Part shown: piece by piece, positions 47,939-59,161 of the stretch
Layout: each line of letters opens with the position of its first letter
Position numbering within the stretch: position 1 is the first letter of the stretch
Assembly (NCBI GenBank): GCA_028455995.1
Contig: JABELC010000005.1
Coordinates: forward strand, 1,302,001-1,366,000
Reading direction: 5' to 3'
Source of the DNA: Scleromitrula shiraiana
Lineage: Eukaryota; Ascomycota; Leotiomycetes; Helotiales; Sclerotiniaceae
DNA length: 64,000 nucleotides
The notes under the pieces: generated by a model
Seen by the model: the letters and a program-made list of their open reading frames with translations, nothing else
Databases searched by the model: none
What the model was told of the DNA's origin: nothing
Made by a program: the position numbers and the translations under genes

Positions 47939-48982
47939 ATGGCTCACACAACATTTGGAGATCCCGATGCCGGCGTTGATTCTGAGGAGATGCATTCGCT
48001 TGCTACCTCTGTAGCTACTGATGACACCCCCTTTGCCTCTTCTGCTGTCGATTCTAATATTGTTAAATCAGCTGCCTCGCCAGCTAATACTGGCTCAGTC
48101 AATCTGTATAACATACATCAATCTTACGATACCACCGATGACGAAGAGGAAACTGTTCCAGCAAAAGCAAAGACAAAAGCGTAAGTTTCTCTATTTATTC
48201 ATCTAGATTGAATTATTCTAACAGGACTAACCTTCCTTTTCAGCTCTTTCGCTATGATTTCTGCACCAGCTGTGTTTCCCCTTCTAGAATCTAGTACCAA
48301 CAGCACTAAAAGTTCCACATCCCAAGATAAGCAGCTCGTGCCGGTCTCCGAAACAACCGCGAAGTCTACCGGTACCAAGAACCCCTATAAACCATACCAG
48401 CTAGTACACGTTTACGATTTCTACTATCCCTCACGACCACCCCTTCCCTACAACCCGAACCTCGACCCCCAACTACTCCACGATCCACCAGCAACCAAAT
48501 ACTCGCATCTGGTGCTCCCACAACTTCGCGAGCTAATCAATCATATACGCCGCACCACTCACCCACCCTTACTCGCTCTCATCCCATTAATAAGCTCACT
48601 TCTCTCTCTACTCTCTCAGTTTTCGGATTTTGGCCTCACGACGCATAATCTTCCCGCGTTTCGGAAACACGTTGAAAGATATTTACCGTGCGCGGTGATG
48701 AGAGACGATGTCGATGTTAGTGTTAAGAGGGAGATGGACCTATTGTTAAACATTCAACCAGAAGAGGAGCTGAGGATGGTATTTTTGGTGTTGGAAAAGA
48801 GGTATTTGTATCATTTTCCGAAGAGGGCGGGTTGTTTAATCTTTCCGGATGATTTTTTGGTGAAGACGTGGAGGGAAACGGCTAGTTTTGAAATGGCGAG
48901 GATGTTTCCTGAGCATTATGAGTGGAGAAATTCAGAATACGGATTAGGGATAGAAGAACAGGAAAGGGGGGGAGGAGGTTAA
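47939..48982 (+). CDS. Unknown fungal protein, 326 aa
   Basis: Two exons (47939-48180, 48244-48982) with a standard 63-nt intron, joined in phase, from MAHTTFGDPDAGVDSEEMHS. The first 130 residues are acidic and Ser/Thr-rich, probably disordered. The rest looks folded: PYKPYQLVHVYDFYYPSRPP, then SHLVLPQLRELINHIRRTTH, a hydrophobic PPLLALIPLISSLLSLLSQF stretch, FRKHVERYLPCAVMRDDVDV, and MVFLVLEKRYLYHFPKRAGC. The hydrophobic run could be a membrane helix or a buried helix. I do not recognise the family. No functional context. Confidence 0.7.
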
Positions 48983-50239
48983 TGAAGAGGAGTGTCATAT
49001 CATACAGCATTATATTCTTGGCTCGATTCGAGTTTATATTTTAGGGCGCTCTATCAAATATGGCTAGGATTGGGAAGCTTTTCGTTTTATCCTACAACGA
49101 CTTCGTATGTTCTGCCTTCTCGGTTAGTTAATACTTAGAAACCAAGCAATAAGATATTAGGATTTTTGAGGTAAATGAGAAGTAGTAAACAATAACTGTG
49201 GATATCTTCAGGATCAGAGATAATCGAACGGGGCATTTTGACATTTGACTTTGATTACCGCTACACATGTAGAAAATACATAAGCTTTATAACTACTTAG
49301 ATATACAAACTCTATAGGACTTATATACACAGATAATACATAATCTACAAAGCTCCTTAAATCTTTCGAAGCCTGTGGGAGATGAGAGGGATTCTACGAG
49401 AAAATCGCTTTGCAGCCACAACAATACACGTACCAGCCACACACCCATCCCATCCCATCCCATCCCATCCCAACCACACCAACCCCCAAACAGCCTAGCC
49501 CCCACTAGCCCATCGCAAAAATTTCCCACGCCATAAAACCTCTCCCCCTCCTCCTTTCCTTTCCTTTCCTTTTTCTTTTTTTCCTCATAACGTGCGGCGG
49601 TACGATATAACCCCAAAGTTGCTCAACACATCCAATACACCATGATGCGAGTCAAATCAATGAGCGTCAATCGTACCACAGAGAAAACCCAATTGCAAGA
49701 CGATTCTTCTTCTGCTGCTTCTCATCGCGAATTCTTCTTTTTTCGAAAAGAGGGTTCAGGCTGTGTTCGTCGGTTTGTCTGAAAGGGCCTGGCGGGTAAC
49801 GGTTGGTGGGTGAGGGGATGGAAGGGGATTGGACATTTTTTGTTTTTATTGTTAGGAATTCTGGTTTATATATAGAAGGGAAAAGTCCTGGGCTGAGCGT
49901 ATTCGAGAGGATTGATTCTGGGACGAGAATTCTTTGCGCGGTGTTCAGGCGCATGGTATTATTAAGTTATTACAAAATGAATACAAGAAAGAATACAAAT
50001 TTACCAATTACAAAAGGTCACTTTTCCCGTTGACTTGGTGAAGAACCTCGAATGTAAATGTATAGATAATTTCCTCTTCATGACGCTATGCTATGCCATT
50101 TATCCACCACCGATGCACTGCCAATGAGTACATTTACTAACGCCATCCATGCCTCAATATTGCTACCATGCGCTCGCAATGTATGTAATCATCATCATCA
50201 TCATCATAAACAACCTCAAATCATAACATTTCGTCATCA
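48983..50239. other. Convergent intergenic region with CATCC repeat
   Basis: About 1.26 kb between two stop codons. It holds a CATCC repeat (49445-49471), TTTCC runs (about 49556-49572) and a CAT run (about 50190-50207). Frames at 49293-49616 and 49667-49954 follow the repeats and show no family features. Confidence 0.6.
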
Positions 50240-51460
50240 TTAATGTCCATCATCAATCTTCCCCAGCTTTCCTTGATCGCGCTTCTCACCAGTCTCCCCA
50301 ATAATTCTAAGTCTATCCACACGCACCTTCTCACCCTCTCCATCACCATCAACAATGAACACAACCAGACTTGTAACATTTTGGAACTTGACAAAGCGTA
50401 GTGAAAGTGTAGCTGTGCCGGTCGAATCCCAATCTTTGGCTTCTAGGGTGATAGATTGTGCAGCTGGGACATCGTCGGCCTCTTCGAAACCAAGGATGTG
50501 AGCACGGTTTGTGTATAGTTGGATAGTTTTTGGGCGCATTGGGACTTCGTCATCGTCTTCGGAAGTTGGTGGTAAAGAGGTAATCTATAAAGAGTTAATG
50601 ATGATCTATGCGTGAGTATTGCACAGCTGCGGTTCCTTACCTGGATTGTATGGACCTTCAACATAGATTGGAATGGCATGAAAAGCATCAGTTGCTCATC
50701 CGTATCACTCTCAACCCAATCCTTAGTCTTCGATTCTGCTGCCTTTCCCTTCTGCAGAGCAGTAGGTTTGCTTGTCTCCAATAATGTTCGCACACTACCA
50801 AACTCACTGTCTGCGTTCAACAATTCCAATCCCTTAATATCAACTTGATCCGTCACATCATTATATCCTTTAGGAAGATCTCCAGCGCGCCATCCACCTG
50901 CACCACCTGAACTTCCTGCAAACCCAGCTGATGAAGATCCTTCTGCCTCTGCGACCAATTTCTTAACAACTTCTTGAAGCTTACGGGGATCGGCGCCTTG
51001 GATTTTCTCGACTGCTTGACCTTGTCTGAAGATTATGAAGGTTGGCATCCTGCAAGTCAACCGTGTTAGCAAAGACAATCCAGATTCCAAGTCTAACCGC
51101 AGACCCCCCCTAATGTATTGATATATAAAAGAAATACATACGCAGTAACATTGTTGTTCGCCGCAATCTCCTTTTGAGTATCGACATTAACTTTAGTAAA
51201 GGTAATAAGATTAGGTCGAGATAGCTGCTGTGAAAGTAGTTCGTAGGCTGGCGCAATAGCTTTACATGGTGCACACCAATCCGCATAAACTAAAAGCAAA
51301 CACAGTCAAGTATTAGCAAGAGAACCTTCATGAAATGAAGACACAGAAGCTGTAGTACGCGGGGTTGGAGGGGCAGCTCACAGTCAGTCACAACTATTCT
51401 AGAGCTCTTCAATAGCTCACTGAATTGCGAAGGTGACGCGATTTGGATTGTTTTTGACAT
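50240..51460 (-). CDS. Thioredoxin-PITH domain protein (TXNL1-like, proteasome-associated)
   Basis: Four exons (51460-51382, 51289-51142, 51049-50641, 50584-50240) encode 326 aa. Residues 1-110 are a thioredoxin fold: MSKTIQIASPSQFSELLKSS, DFYADWCAPCKAIAPAYELL with a WCAPC redox site (usual WCGPC), TFTKVNVDTQKEIA, and MPTFIIFRQGQAVEKIQGAD. After a Gly/Ser linker (GFAGSSGGAGGW) comes the PITH domain, with LPKGYNDVTDQVDIKGLELL, QLMLFMPFQSMLKVHTIQ, RPKTIQLYTNRAHILGFEEA and LRFVKFQNVTSLVVFIVDGD. This is the plan of TXNL1/Txl1, a thioredoxin bound to the 26S proteasome lid. The first intron falls just before the active site, so splicing is needed to read it. Confidence 0.93.
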
Positions 51461-51793
51461 TTTGGGAAAATATACACGGAAAACTGGAGAGAAATGGTTG
51501 ATGAGAAATTGTAAGACTGGACAAACAAATATATCGATGTCGGCTGGAGTTTGCCGCTGAGGTTGTTATTTCCAAATTTGTACACACACGTGATATACAA
51601 AAATAGATCATCATTTGTACATATTTTTTACTTGACTTTCTGTAAAATATCTTCACAGACAAGCTTCTATGATTCATAAACCCTTAAGTGGCTTCCTGAT
51701 TATGCTTCCACGCAGCCTTTCCTATGTTCTATCCAAACTCCTGGCCCATATTTGATTCGAGAAAGCCCACAAAGACTCAATGAAAATTCAAGC
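51461..51793. promoter_or_regulatory. Promoter region of the thioredoxin-PITH gene
   Basis: About 330 bp between the PITH-gene start and the stop of the 184-aa gene upstream on the same strand. No recognised elements. Confidence 0.5.
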
Positions 51794-52348
51794 CTAACCC
51801 CTCCGTCCGCTCTTTTTGGCCCCTCCATCCTTCGGTAACAACTTAGAAGCTCTATCCAATCTTCTTCTCTTACCCTCTATATCCACCCTCTCACCCTCCT
51901 CACTCCCTCTCTGTAACAAATCCAAAAGGTTCAAAACGCTCGCACCACCATGTCCCTCTACCTTCGGACTCTTCCCAGCATCATTACCATCATCAGCCCT
52001 TGCCCCTCTCCTCAAATAATCGTCCTCCTCATCATTTTCATCACGATTCCAATCCTCATCCTTCCCCACACTATACATTCCCGTCCTTTCAGTTTCGCCT
52101 CTTCCCCTTCCCCTCCCTATTCTCCTCCCAATGCCCTTTGCTAAACCCCCTCCATCTTTACTCACACCCCCATTCGCACTGATACTCTCATCACTCAACC
52201 CCGGACTAGAACCCGACGATCCCGATCCGAACCATCTTCTCCAAAATCCTATTTCTTTCCTCTGCTTCAATGAACTCCGCTCCGAAGATGTTCGTGATGA
52301 GACTTCGGTGCGCCATATTTCAATACGTGGATCTGATGATGATGGCAT
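51794..52348 (-). CDS. Small unknown protein, charged and Gly/Ser/Arg-rich, 184 aa
   Basis: Single-exon frame beginning MPSSSDPRIEIWRTEVSSRT. Features: an aromatic-basic cluster (KEIGFWRRWFGSGSS), a Gly/Arg run (GRRIGRGRGRGE), an acidic patch (DENDEEDDYLRR), a short helix (ASVLNLLDLLQRGSEEGERV) and a basic end (KKSGRRG). It is largely disordered by appearance, with no recognised domain. It is co-directional with the PITH gene. Probably a real lineage-restricted gene, but composition alone is weak support. Confidence 0.5.
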   Translation of the reverse strand: MPSSSDPRIEIWRTEVSSRTSSERSSLKQRKEIGFWRRWFGSGSSGSSPGLSDESISANGGVSKDGGGLAKGIGRRIGRGRGRGETERTGMYSVGKDEDWNRDENDEEDDYLRRGARADDGNDAGKSPKVEGHGGASVLNLLDLLQRGSEEGERVDIEGKRRRLDRASKLLPKDGGAKKSGRRG

Positions 52349-53720
52349 TTCTACGTAGATACCTGTTGATTGCCAGAGTAGAAATTTGATACTGCAAAGA
52401 GAAATGGCTTCGAGAATGGCTTCGAGATGGCTTCGAGATTGGGGATGAGTAAATAAATGTCCGAGTTGTGGTTATAATTTTGGGTGGCTATGACGGTATG
52501 TATGTGTGATGGAGTCAGCTGGTAAATGCGGGATGATTGATGCGGGTGATATATTAATATTAAGCTGGGTGTATGTACGTAGATTTTGTGTATGGTCGGG
52601 AAGAAATACTATCTCATTCGTATGAGTAAAAAGGAAAATAAATACAATATAGAATAAAATGAGTAGGTTAGAGAGGGTGGTATGTGAAATTAATAAATAG
52701 GTGTAGTAAGAAGGTCAATATTTTATTTCAAGAAAAGAAAAGGGTTTTATATTATGTAGAAGGTAGAATGTAGAATATAGAATGTAGAATGTAGAATGTA
52801 GAATGTAGAATGTAGAATATAGAATGTAAAATGTAAAATGTAGAGTGTAGAATGATGTACAAATGAAAAGAAGGGATATCGGGTGATAGTAAAAGAAAAA
52901 GTGATATGCAGTTAATATATTATATGTATGGTGTGTATGATATCTATGATATGTATGATGTTTATGGTTTATCGGACGGATGCAATAATAATGCAAATAC
53001 TTTGTGTGGGGTTTAAAAATGACCCCACCCAGCCCACTCCCAATCTATAGTAGCTTGGAATGAAAAGCCCTGGAGCGAGCAGAACTTCTATAGTAATATA
53101 GGGGTGGTTTTCATGGTCCATCTCTTTGTTCCTATCATGACATATTGGTTTTACTTATGGAAATACGTCCTCCGAATATAAATAATGAATAAAATTTCTA
53201 TGATCTCTGTAGTAATGTACCTTTATATATATATATATATATATATATTTGATTAGGGCTGTTGGGTCTAAAAGATATCCCGAAGCCACTTCTTGTCATA
53301 CTTTCTCACCATGGAGTGAGTATATCAATTCGTAAACCACTGCATTATTCAAACTCATATTTATGCAATATTGTATTAATTGTTTGACGCTGAATGTTTT
53401 TATTATTCTATACTAAATCAGATAACATAACATAATTTAAAACTCTGATTGTTCCATCAAAAGATGATCTATAAATTAGTATATCGCCAACGACCTGCAT
53501 ACCATGTCGGTGGTATGGTATGTGAGCTGGATGTAAATGGCCTTGAAGCTTATCCCTAATACTTCACTGAATGTCACATTTCGTCATGGTCTTTTCAAGT
53601 ACCTTTATCATACGTCATCAATATACTTTCAAGAACGTTAAAAAGTATGAATAGTATAGCACTTGTCATGGTAGCTTCGAATTAGTGCTTCCGTCATACC
53701 CTATATATTTCTCACAAAAC
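52349..53720. other. Intergenic region with TAGAATG minisatellite and TA run
   Basis: About 1.4 kb with no supported gene. It contains a TAGAATG-type array (52755-52855), TATGAT/GTATGAT repeats (about 52920-52965) and a TA run (53224-53250). Confidence 0.6.
52755..52855. repeat. TAGAATG heptamer minisatellite
   Basis: About fourteen imperfect head-to-tail copies of TAGAATG, with variants TAGAATA, TAAAATG and TAGAGTG. Noncoding. Confidence 0.9.
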
Positions 53721-54144
53721 ATGAATCCTCCTTTCTTGGACTCTCTTCCAATTGGCGATAACTTACCAATTTCTGTACGTATATCTCAGCATACTTGATG
53801 GGGCACCGCTTAATAGATCCTTTTGGTATACTTCTTTCTTCCTTTTCCGTCAGGGTAAAAGGCTTCTACATGACCGTTATGATCTTCCAACGATTGCTAT
53901 ATATTGGGTTCTTATCCAAATTCCAAGATTTTGTTTTGCCACCGCCACTGCGAGAGCTACCCTCACCTTTGAAACCCGTATGTCTCTCTATCGCATGTCC
54001 AGTTCCCATATATGTTGCGGACGACATAAAACAACAGATTGCTTCGTAACGTTTAAGCAGCTGAAGGAGGAACGGAACGCGACGAACACTCTCGCCGAAT
54101 TTGCCATATTTGCGTCGCAGAACTTTCTCGTATTAATTACGTAA
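53721..54144 (+). CDS. Weak candidate: small two-exon gene of unknown function
   Basis: Exon 53721-53774 (MNPPFLDSLPIGDNLPIS) ends at a GTACGT donor; a 79-nt intron ends CGTCAG at 53853; the next frame runs to 54144, giving about 114 aa (KRLLHDRYDLPTIAIYWVLI and so on). A different frame of the second block (FYMTVMIFQRLLYIGFLSKF to 54049) is as plausible, so phase is uncertain. No family recognised. It may be a relic or noncoding. Confidence 0.25.
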
Positions 54145-54978
54145 TAGTCTTAATGGACTTCATGAAGAGTGAGCTGTTGTATAGTTTCTGTATCTGAGGG
54201 GGTTTGTTTGTGAATGCAGAAATGTTCAGCCCAAAGCACAACGAGAGATAATACTTCCCTGTAGAATGCAGAACTCCTACCATCACCCAGTCTGATGGAG
54301 AGACCTCAAGCAGAATCATCTGGAGTTGAATGAGAATCACAATCTAAACGACAACGTCTCGATAACTTCGAATCTTCGGCATCTTCGTGAACCACTTCAG
54401 ATGAACACTATTTCTATTTCTTATGAAAAACAATCCGCCAACTCACGAAGGAGTCGTTTCTCAACAAAGAGAATGTGGATACCACGAATATACCTGCTCA
54501 CTGCTCTAATTGGGCGTTATATTGGATGAGCGTAGCTAAGTAAGAAGAGTTCGAAGGATTTCACTGAGGAATTCTGAACTTGAAGAATTTGATAAAAAAA
54601 AGAAGAATTTTTGGAGATTTTATGAAGGAGGGCATTAATGGTATCATAGATGAAATCTCGCGCAGCCACTTCGAGATCAAAGGAGTATTTGATAAGAGAG
54701 TATTTGAATTTATAGAGGAGATATACAAAGGGGAGTTAGGATGGCAAAACTCATTCGCTGGAAAATATCCTAAAAACGCAAGAAGTTTCCTTCAAAGGTA
54801 ACTTTCTGGGCGGGAAAACTTAAAAGAAGATATATGAAATATTTGGAGAGAATACCTGCATGTTTCATTATAGAAACAAATTATTAAACATATACATCCA
54901 TACCTCTCTTAAGCTCCATAGACGATTATTAATTTCAAAACAGTAGTAATGCTACATCCCACTTTCCTACTAATGCCC
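54145..54978. other. AT-rich stretch with short unexplained frames
   Basis: Holds open frames of 60-73 codons (54326-54529, 54580-54801) with no recognised family, signal peptide or splice chain. The last (VFDKRVFEFIEEIYKGELGW) has a protein-like composition but no support. Confidence 0.4.
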
Positions 54979-55500
54979 TCATCCTACCACTCCATACCAA
55001 AAGTTCCTCCCCACTACAACGTCAGCATATTGCTTATTATCTCCATCCTACAAACAAAGGCAAGAAACCCCCCGAAAAAAGAAGGAAAAACTCACCAACA
55101 ACCCCACCGGAATCCCCACCCACCCCCAAACCCCCCTCGATCTCCACAACCCCCACCACCCCCCCACCACCGCCATCGCCAACAACGCCTCCTCAAAAAC
55201 CACCTTCTTCCTCTCCTTCCTCCTATCCTCCCTCCACAGAAACGTCCCCAAAATCGTCCTATACCCATTAATCCTCGCGTCTCTGATCCATTTCTTCCGA
55301 TCCTTGATACGTCGCTTCTTGCATTCTTCGCACCCGTCATGTGATATTCGTCGGGATGATGAGCCGGTTTTAGTGGAGGTGAGGAGATCGTTGGGCAGGA
55401 GGAAGGATTCCGAGGCGATTTCGTAGAAGACTTCGGCGCAGCAGCGGGTGAGGATGGCGAGGAGGAGCCAGCCGGTACGTTCTAGAGCGTGGTGGACCAT
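54979..55500 (-). CDS. Small putative membrane protein of unknown function, 157 aa
   Basis: Two exons: 55500-55096 and 55047-54979, with a 48-nt GTGAGT..TTTGTAG intron. Splicing replaces a 15-residue low-complexity tail with DGDNKQYADVVVGRNFWYGV and a stop. The N-terminus MVHHALERTGWLLLAILTRC is amphipathic or membrane-anchoring. A CEEC pair sits in a very basic stretch (DGCEECKKRRIKDRKKWIRD), followed by INGYRTILGTFLWRE and a hydrophobic, Trp-rich segment (LLAMAVVGGWWGLW, GWVGIPVGLL). I do not recognise it. Confidence 0.55.
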
Positions 55501-57264
55501 GGCTGGATTGGTGGGTATGTGGATGTAGGATGGGTGTCTGGATGTGAGGTTAGAATGGGCGGATAGATAAGGTTGGTAGGTAATGCGGTGTTATACAGAA
55601 TCTTTAGGCTTGAATCCTGGAAGAACTACCATATACTAGGAAGGAGTCGGGGGGTGTGATATCCAACCAACAACCCTTGAAAATTTTGGTATCTTTGGCA
55701 ACCAAATGTAAGCAGATGCGACGCCGATTCTTAGAATTAAGATATTATAATCCGCATTAAATTAACTTTATTCAATAAAATCATCTGTTTTGAAATGCTC
55801 AAGTGATAAAGCCGACATCTGTAGGACATAAATAAAAGAAAGTTGGAAAGTAAGAAAAGATGACTAATCAGCCCTATCAAATCCGATTACAATCGGATCA
55901 TCAACTTTTTCTCCGAGCTTCACCATTCAATCAATTATGTCATTCAATCAATATGTCATTCAATCAATGTCAACTTAAGAATTCCCTTTCCTTTGAATAA
56001 TTTTAGTATCAAATTATGATCCAGCTTATGGTTGAGTGACCGCATAACTACACTACATTACTTTACAACAAGCCTACCAAGCAACAGATATTCGCATTTA
56101 CATCCATAAGTGACCAGGGTCATGAACTGTCACTCTTTCGAGCATTCTACTACCCTCTACTCACTCTCAAGAATTGTAGCTAAAATAAAAAGAATGATAA
56201 AATCCAGAATTCGCAAGTGCAAATTCCCTTCATCTCGTATTTCGTATCCTCTCGTATCATATTCCACGGTTCCGTATGACACTCGTGTGGAATGTATATA
56301 GATTTTTAGCATTCGTACCTAGGTAGTCGGTGTTATCGGTTCTGAGTTTATAACTCCTTGGTATTCTAGGTGGAGGCGGTCTTTGTATTATAGGTGTTGG
56401 GGTGGTGATACTTCAGTGTTGTGTTTGGTGTGGGTGGATTGATTGTGGGGAGGGCAAGAATGGCGATGGTGATAAGGGGGAGGTGGAGGGTGGAAGGGGG
56501 GGTAAGGGAGAAGGAGCAGGGGGGGGATAGGATTATGGGGAAGGGGGAAGGGGGGGAGAGTGGTGTAGTGACGGGAAGGAGGAAGGAAAACAGGAGCGGG
56601 AAGGAATCGGACAGGAAAAAGAACCCTGAGACATCTATCTCCCCTCAAGATCAAGATCCCCCCAGTAAACCCATCACAACAAGAAAAGACACCCAATCCA
56701 CCGATCTCACAATGTATACAAAGGACTAACTACTACACCATTCTCCCCAAACACCATCCATATAATTTATTTAATAGGATAGGACATCTCATCAAAAAGA
56801 CATCACAACATGCAAGGTTGTTTATAGAAGATATTTAAAATCCCTCCACATCAAATCTCATAAACATTATAGCGATAAATTCTACAGCCGCAATAAACGA
56901 ATCTCAACAAACATAAGATATCAAACCCGCAAAAAAAAAAACAATAATCAACACCATCTCATTCATCTCCACTATCTTCACCATACCCCTCTTCTCCTTC
57001 CTTCCTTCCCCCCAGCCTCCCTTAAAACACATCAAAAATACTTATTTATATTACTTGCATAAATAAAATAAAATAAAATAAAATAAAACATCCATCACCT
57101 CGAAATTTTTAAATTTTAAAATTTAAAATTCCTCTGCAAAGCCAAAAGCGGTCCGGATAAAAGCCAGGATCCAATTTCCTGCCCATACATTAACTAGACT
57201 AGGCTGGCCGCGGAGTTCCAGTTCCAGTTCCACGCCTCGAAGTCTATTACCCCGCATTTTCATC

Positions 57265-57319
57265 AGGACAGGACAGGACAGGACAGGACAGCACAAGACA
57301 AGATAAGACAAGACAAGAT
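57265..57319. repeat. GGACA/AGACA pentamer repeat
   Basis: Five GGACA copies grading into CACAAGACA and AGATA variants, noncoding, downstream of CCP1. Confidence 0.85.
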
Positions 57320-57900
57320 AGGGGCTCAAATTATCTAGAACGTTGGGATAAATTGTAACCTAGACACGACATCTGTTCTTGCTCAACAAAGATTCTTTTC
57401 TTTTGTTTTGTTTTGTTTTGTTTTTTTGTCTTCTCTTGTCTTTTCTTCTCTTCTTTATTTCGGGTCATTTCATTTCATTTCATTTCATATTGATATGATA
57501 TACGTGCAAGTATGTCAAGAAAGAAAAAGGTGACGAATGTGAATCATTCTCAATTGATTGATTGATTGATCATCTCATCTAATATAATCCAATATAATCT
57601 ACGATTAACTACCGGGCGAAACCCAATCAATCGAAAAAAATCGTATATTCTACAATCAATCAGTCCGCCAGGCTCGCAGCTCTCGAAATCGTAACATATC
57701 TAACAAGAGTTAAGAAAGAGGCCAGCTATCCACAGCCAACCTTCATTCTTCAGTCTCCTCCAAATCTCAAAAACTCCAATTACGTTACAGGAAATCAACC
57801 AAACAACCAATCTATCTATCTATCCTTCTATAGAATGGACGTGATCCGGATCTCATCTAATTCATATCGATCGCACCTTTTCTAAGTTTATTTTGAGGGC

Positions 57901-57915
57901 GGGGGGGGGGGGGGG
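57901..57915. repeat. 15-nt poly-G (poly-C in the CCP1 transcript)
   Basis: Fifteen Gs on plus. On the CCP1 coding strand this is a poly-C tract that starts three bases after the TAG stop codon, so it lies at the very start of the 3' UTR. Confidence 0.9.
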
Positions 57916-57918
57916 TAT

Positions 57919-59161
57919 CTAGCTGGTAGTAGTTTTGAATTTCATAGGGGAGGCATCGGTAGTCTCAGCAAAAGGAACACCGAGTTCGAAGAGCTTGGTG
58001 ATGACGGCGGCGAAGTCCTTGAAGAAGAGTTCCTCGTCCTTGGCGTACTTCTCAACGTGTTGCCTGAAGATTTTGTCCGAGACAAGAGCCATGTCGGTTG
58101 GCAACATCATGAGAGATTTGGAGGTCTTGTCTTCGTACTGTTGGTTTGTTTGTTAGGAATTGCGTCTTTTGTAGAGATGGGAGGGATTCATAGGGATTAC
58201 TTACTTGCTTAGGACCGTTCCATTTCTTCCAGCTCCACTTCTCGTTCAAAAGGAGCTTGTAGTATTCGTTGGTGACGACGGTTGGGGAGAAAGTCCATGG
58301 ACCATCGAAACCACTACGATCAGTGTGGCAACGACCGAGAGCGTGAGCTCCACTCAAAGCAACGATTTCTTGGTCATTGAAACCCATACGTCCGAAGATA
58401 GCTCTCAAGTGCTTGTTACCTTGAGTAGCATCTGGGAGACGTCCATCGGGAGTGCAAGCTGCGGCTTCCTTGTCTTGTCGACCAGGTCGGAATGGAATGA
58501 CTGGACCTTGCATTTCTTGAATGGCACAAACACCACCGATGATCCAAAGGTCAGAGTAGGAGATCCATGGGAACTTGGCTGCAATCGAATGTTAGTAAGT
58601 TAGAATTCTTGATTATCAAACGATATACACACCCTTAACAGGAGCCAAGAAATCTCTAGCAGCAACCAAACCTGCGTTTGCACCGTGATCACCTTCTGGG
58701 GCGAATCTCATGGTTGCACCATTGCTACCACCGGTACCAGTTTCCTTATCGAAAGTGCCACTTGCGTGCCATGCCAATCTTACTAGGACAGGACCGAAAG
58801 AACCATCATCATAATCATCTTGCTCCTCCAACCTTGAAGCAATCTCGTTATAAACCTTTTGGTAGTCCTCGAACTTGGGTGTGAAGAGACCGGTAGTCTC
58901 CTTGGAAGAGCCTGAAAGAAGAGAACCATTTCCTTGAGACAAGAAGTAATAACCAGCACCTCCAGCAACAGCGAGAGCTCCAATACCGAGGTATAAACCA
59001 GAGGAAGACTTTGCGGATGCTTCAGAGGCGAATCCTCGTCGAGATTGTTGACGGAATGCTTGACGAGGGGCACTGAATGCGGTGCTACGTGTGGCAGATC
59101 TGAAGGGAGTTGACTTGAATGCAGCGCCTGCGCGAGCAAAGGCTCTTGTTGTGGATGCCAT
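57919..59161 (-). CDS. CCP1: Cytochrome c peroxidase, mitochondrial
   Basis: Three exons (59161-58633, 58578-58205, 58137-57919) encode 373 aa (yeast 361). Residues 1-50 are a basic, hydroxylated mitochondrial presequence (MASTTRAFARAGAAFKSTPF), followed by a membrane or bipartite sorting segment (GLYLGIGALAVAGGAGYYF). The peroxidase fold starts at KFEDYQKVYNEIASRL. The distal site is VRLAWHASGTFD (Arg, Trp, His). The proximal haem ligand is His in LSGAHALGRCHTDRSGFDGP, which continues to the radical-forming Trp of the GPW motif. The hydrogen-bonding Asp is in MMLPTDMALV. It reduces H2O2 with electrons from cytochrome c in the intermembrane space. The key residues are all intact. Confidence 0.96.

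Larger units (their letters stand above)
55501..57918. other. Intergenic region, repeat-rich, no supported gene
   Basis: 2.4 kb. It holds a CATTCAATCAATATGT-type duplication (about 55936-55968), a G-rich block (56400-56590) whose translations are low complexity, AATAA repeats (about 57060-57089), GGACA repeats (57265-57319), TTTTG and TTTCA runs (57403-57487), and the poly-G run at the CCP1 3' end. The G-rich frames at 56388-56729 are rejected as genes. Confidence 0.6.

Noticed and set aside
49293..49616. 107-codon minus-strand frame with GWDGMGWDGMG
   Set aside because: Generated by the CATCC tandem repeat and Lys-rich runs.
56388..56729. Two overlapping 102-codon frames on opposite strands
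   Set aside because: Both arise from a G-rich low-complexity block with no coding signal.
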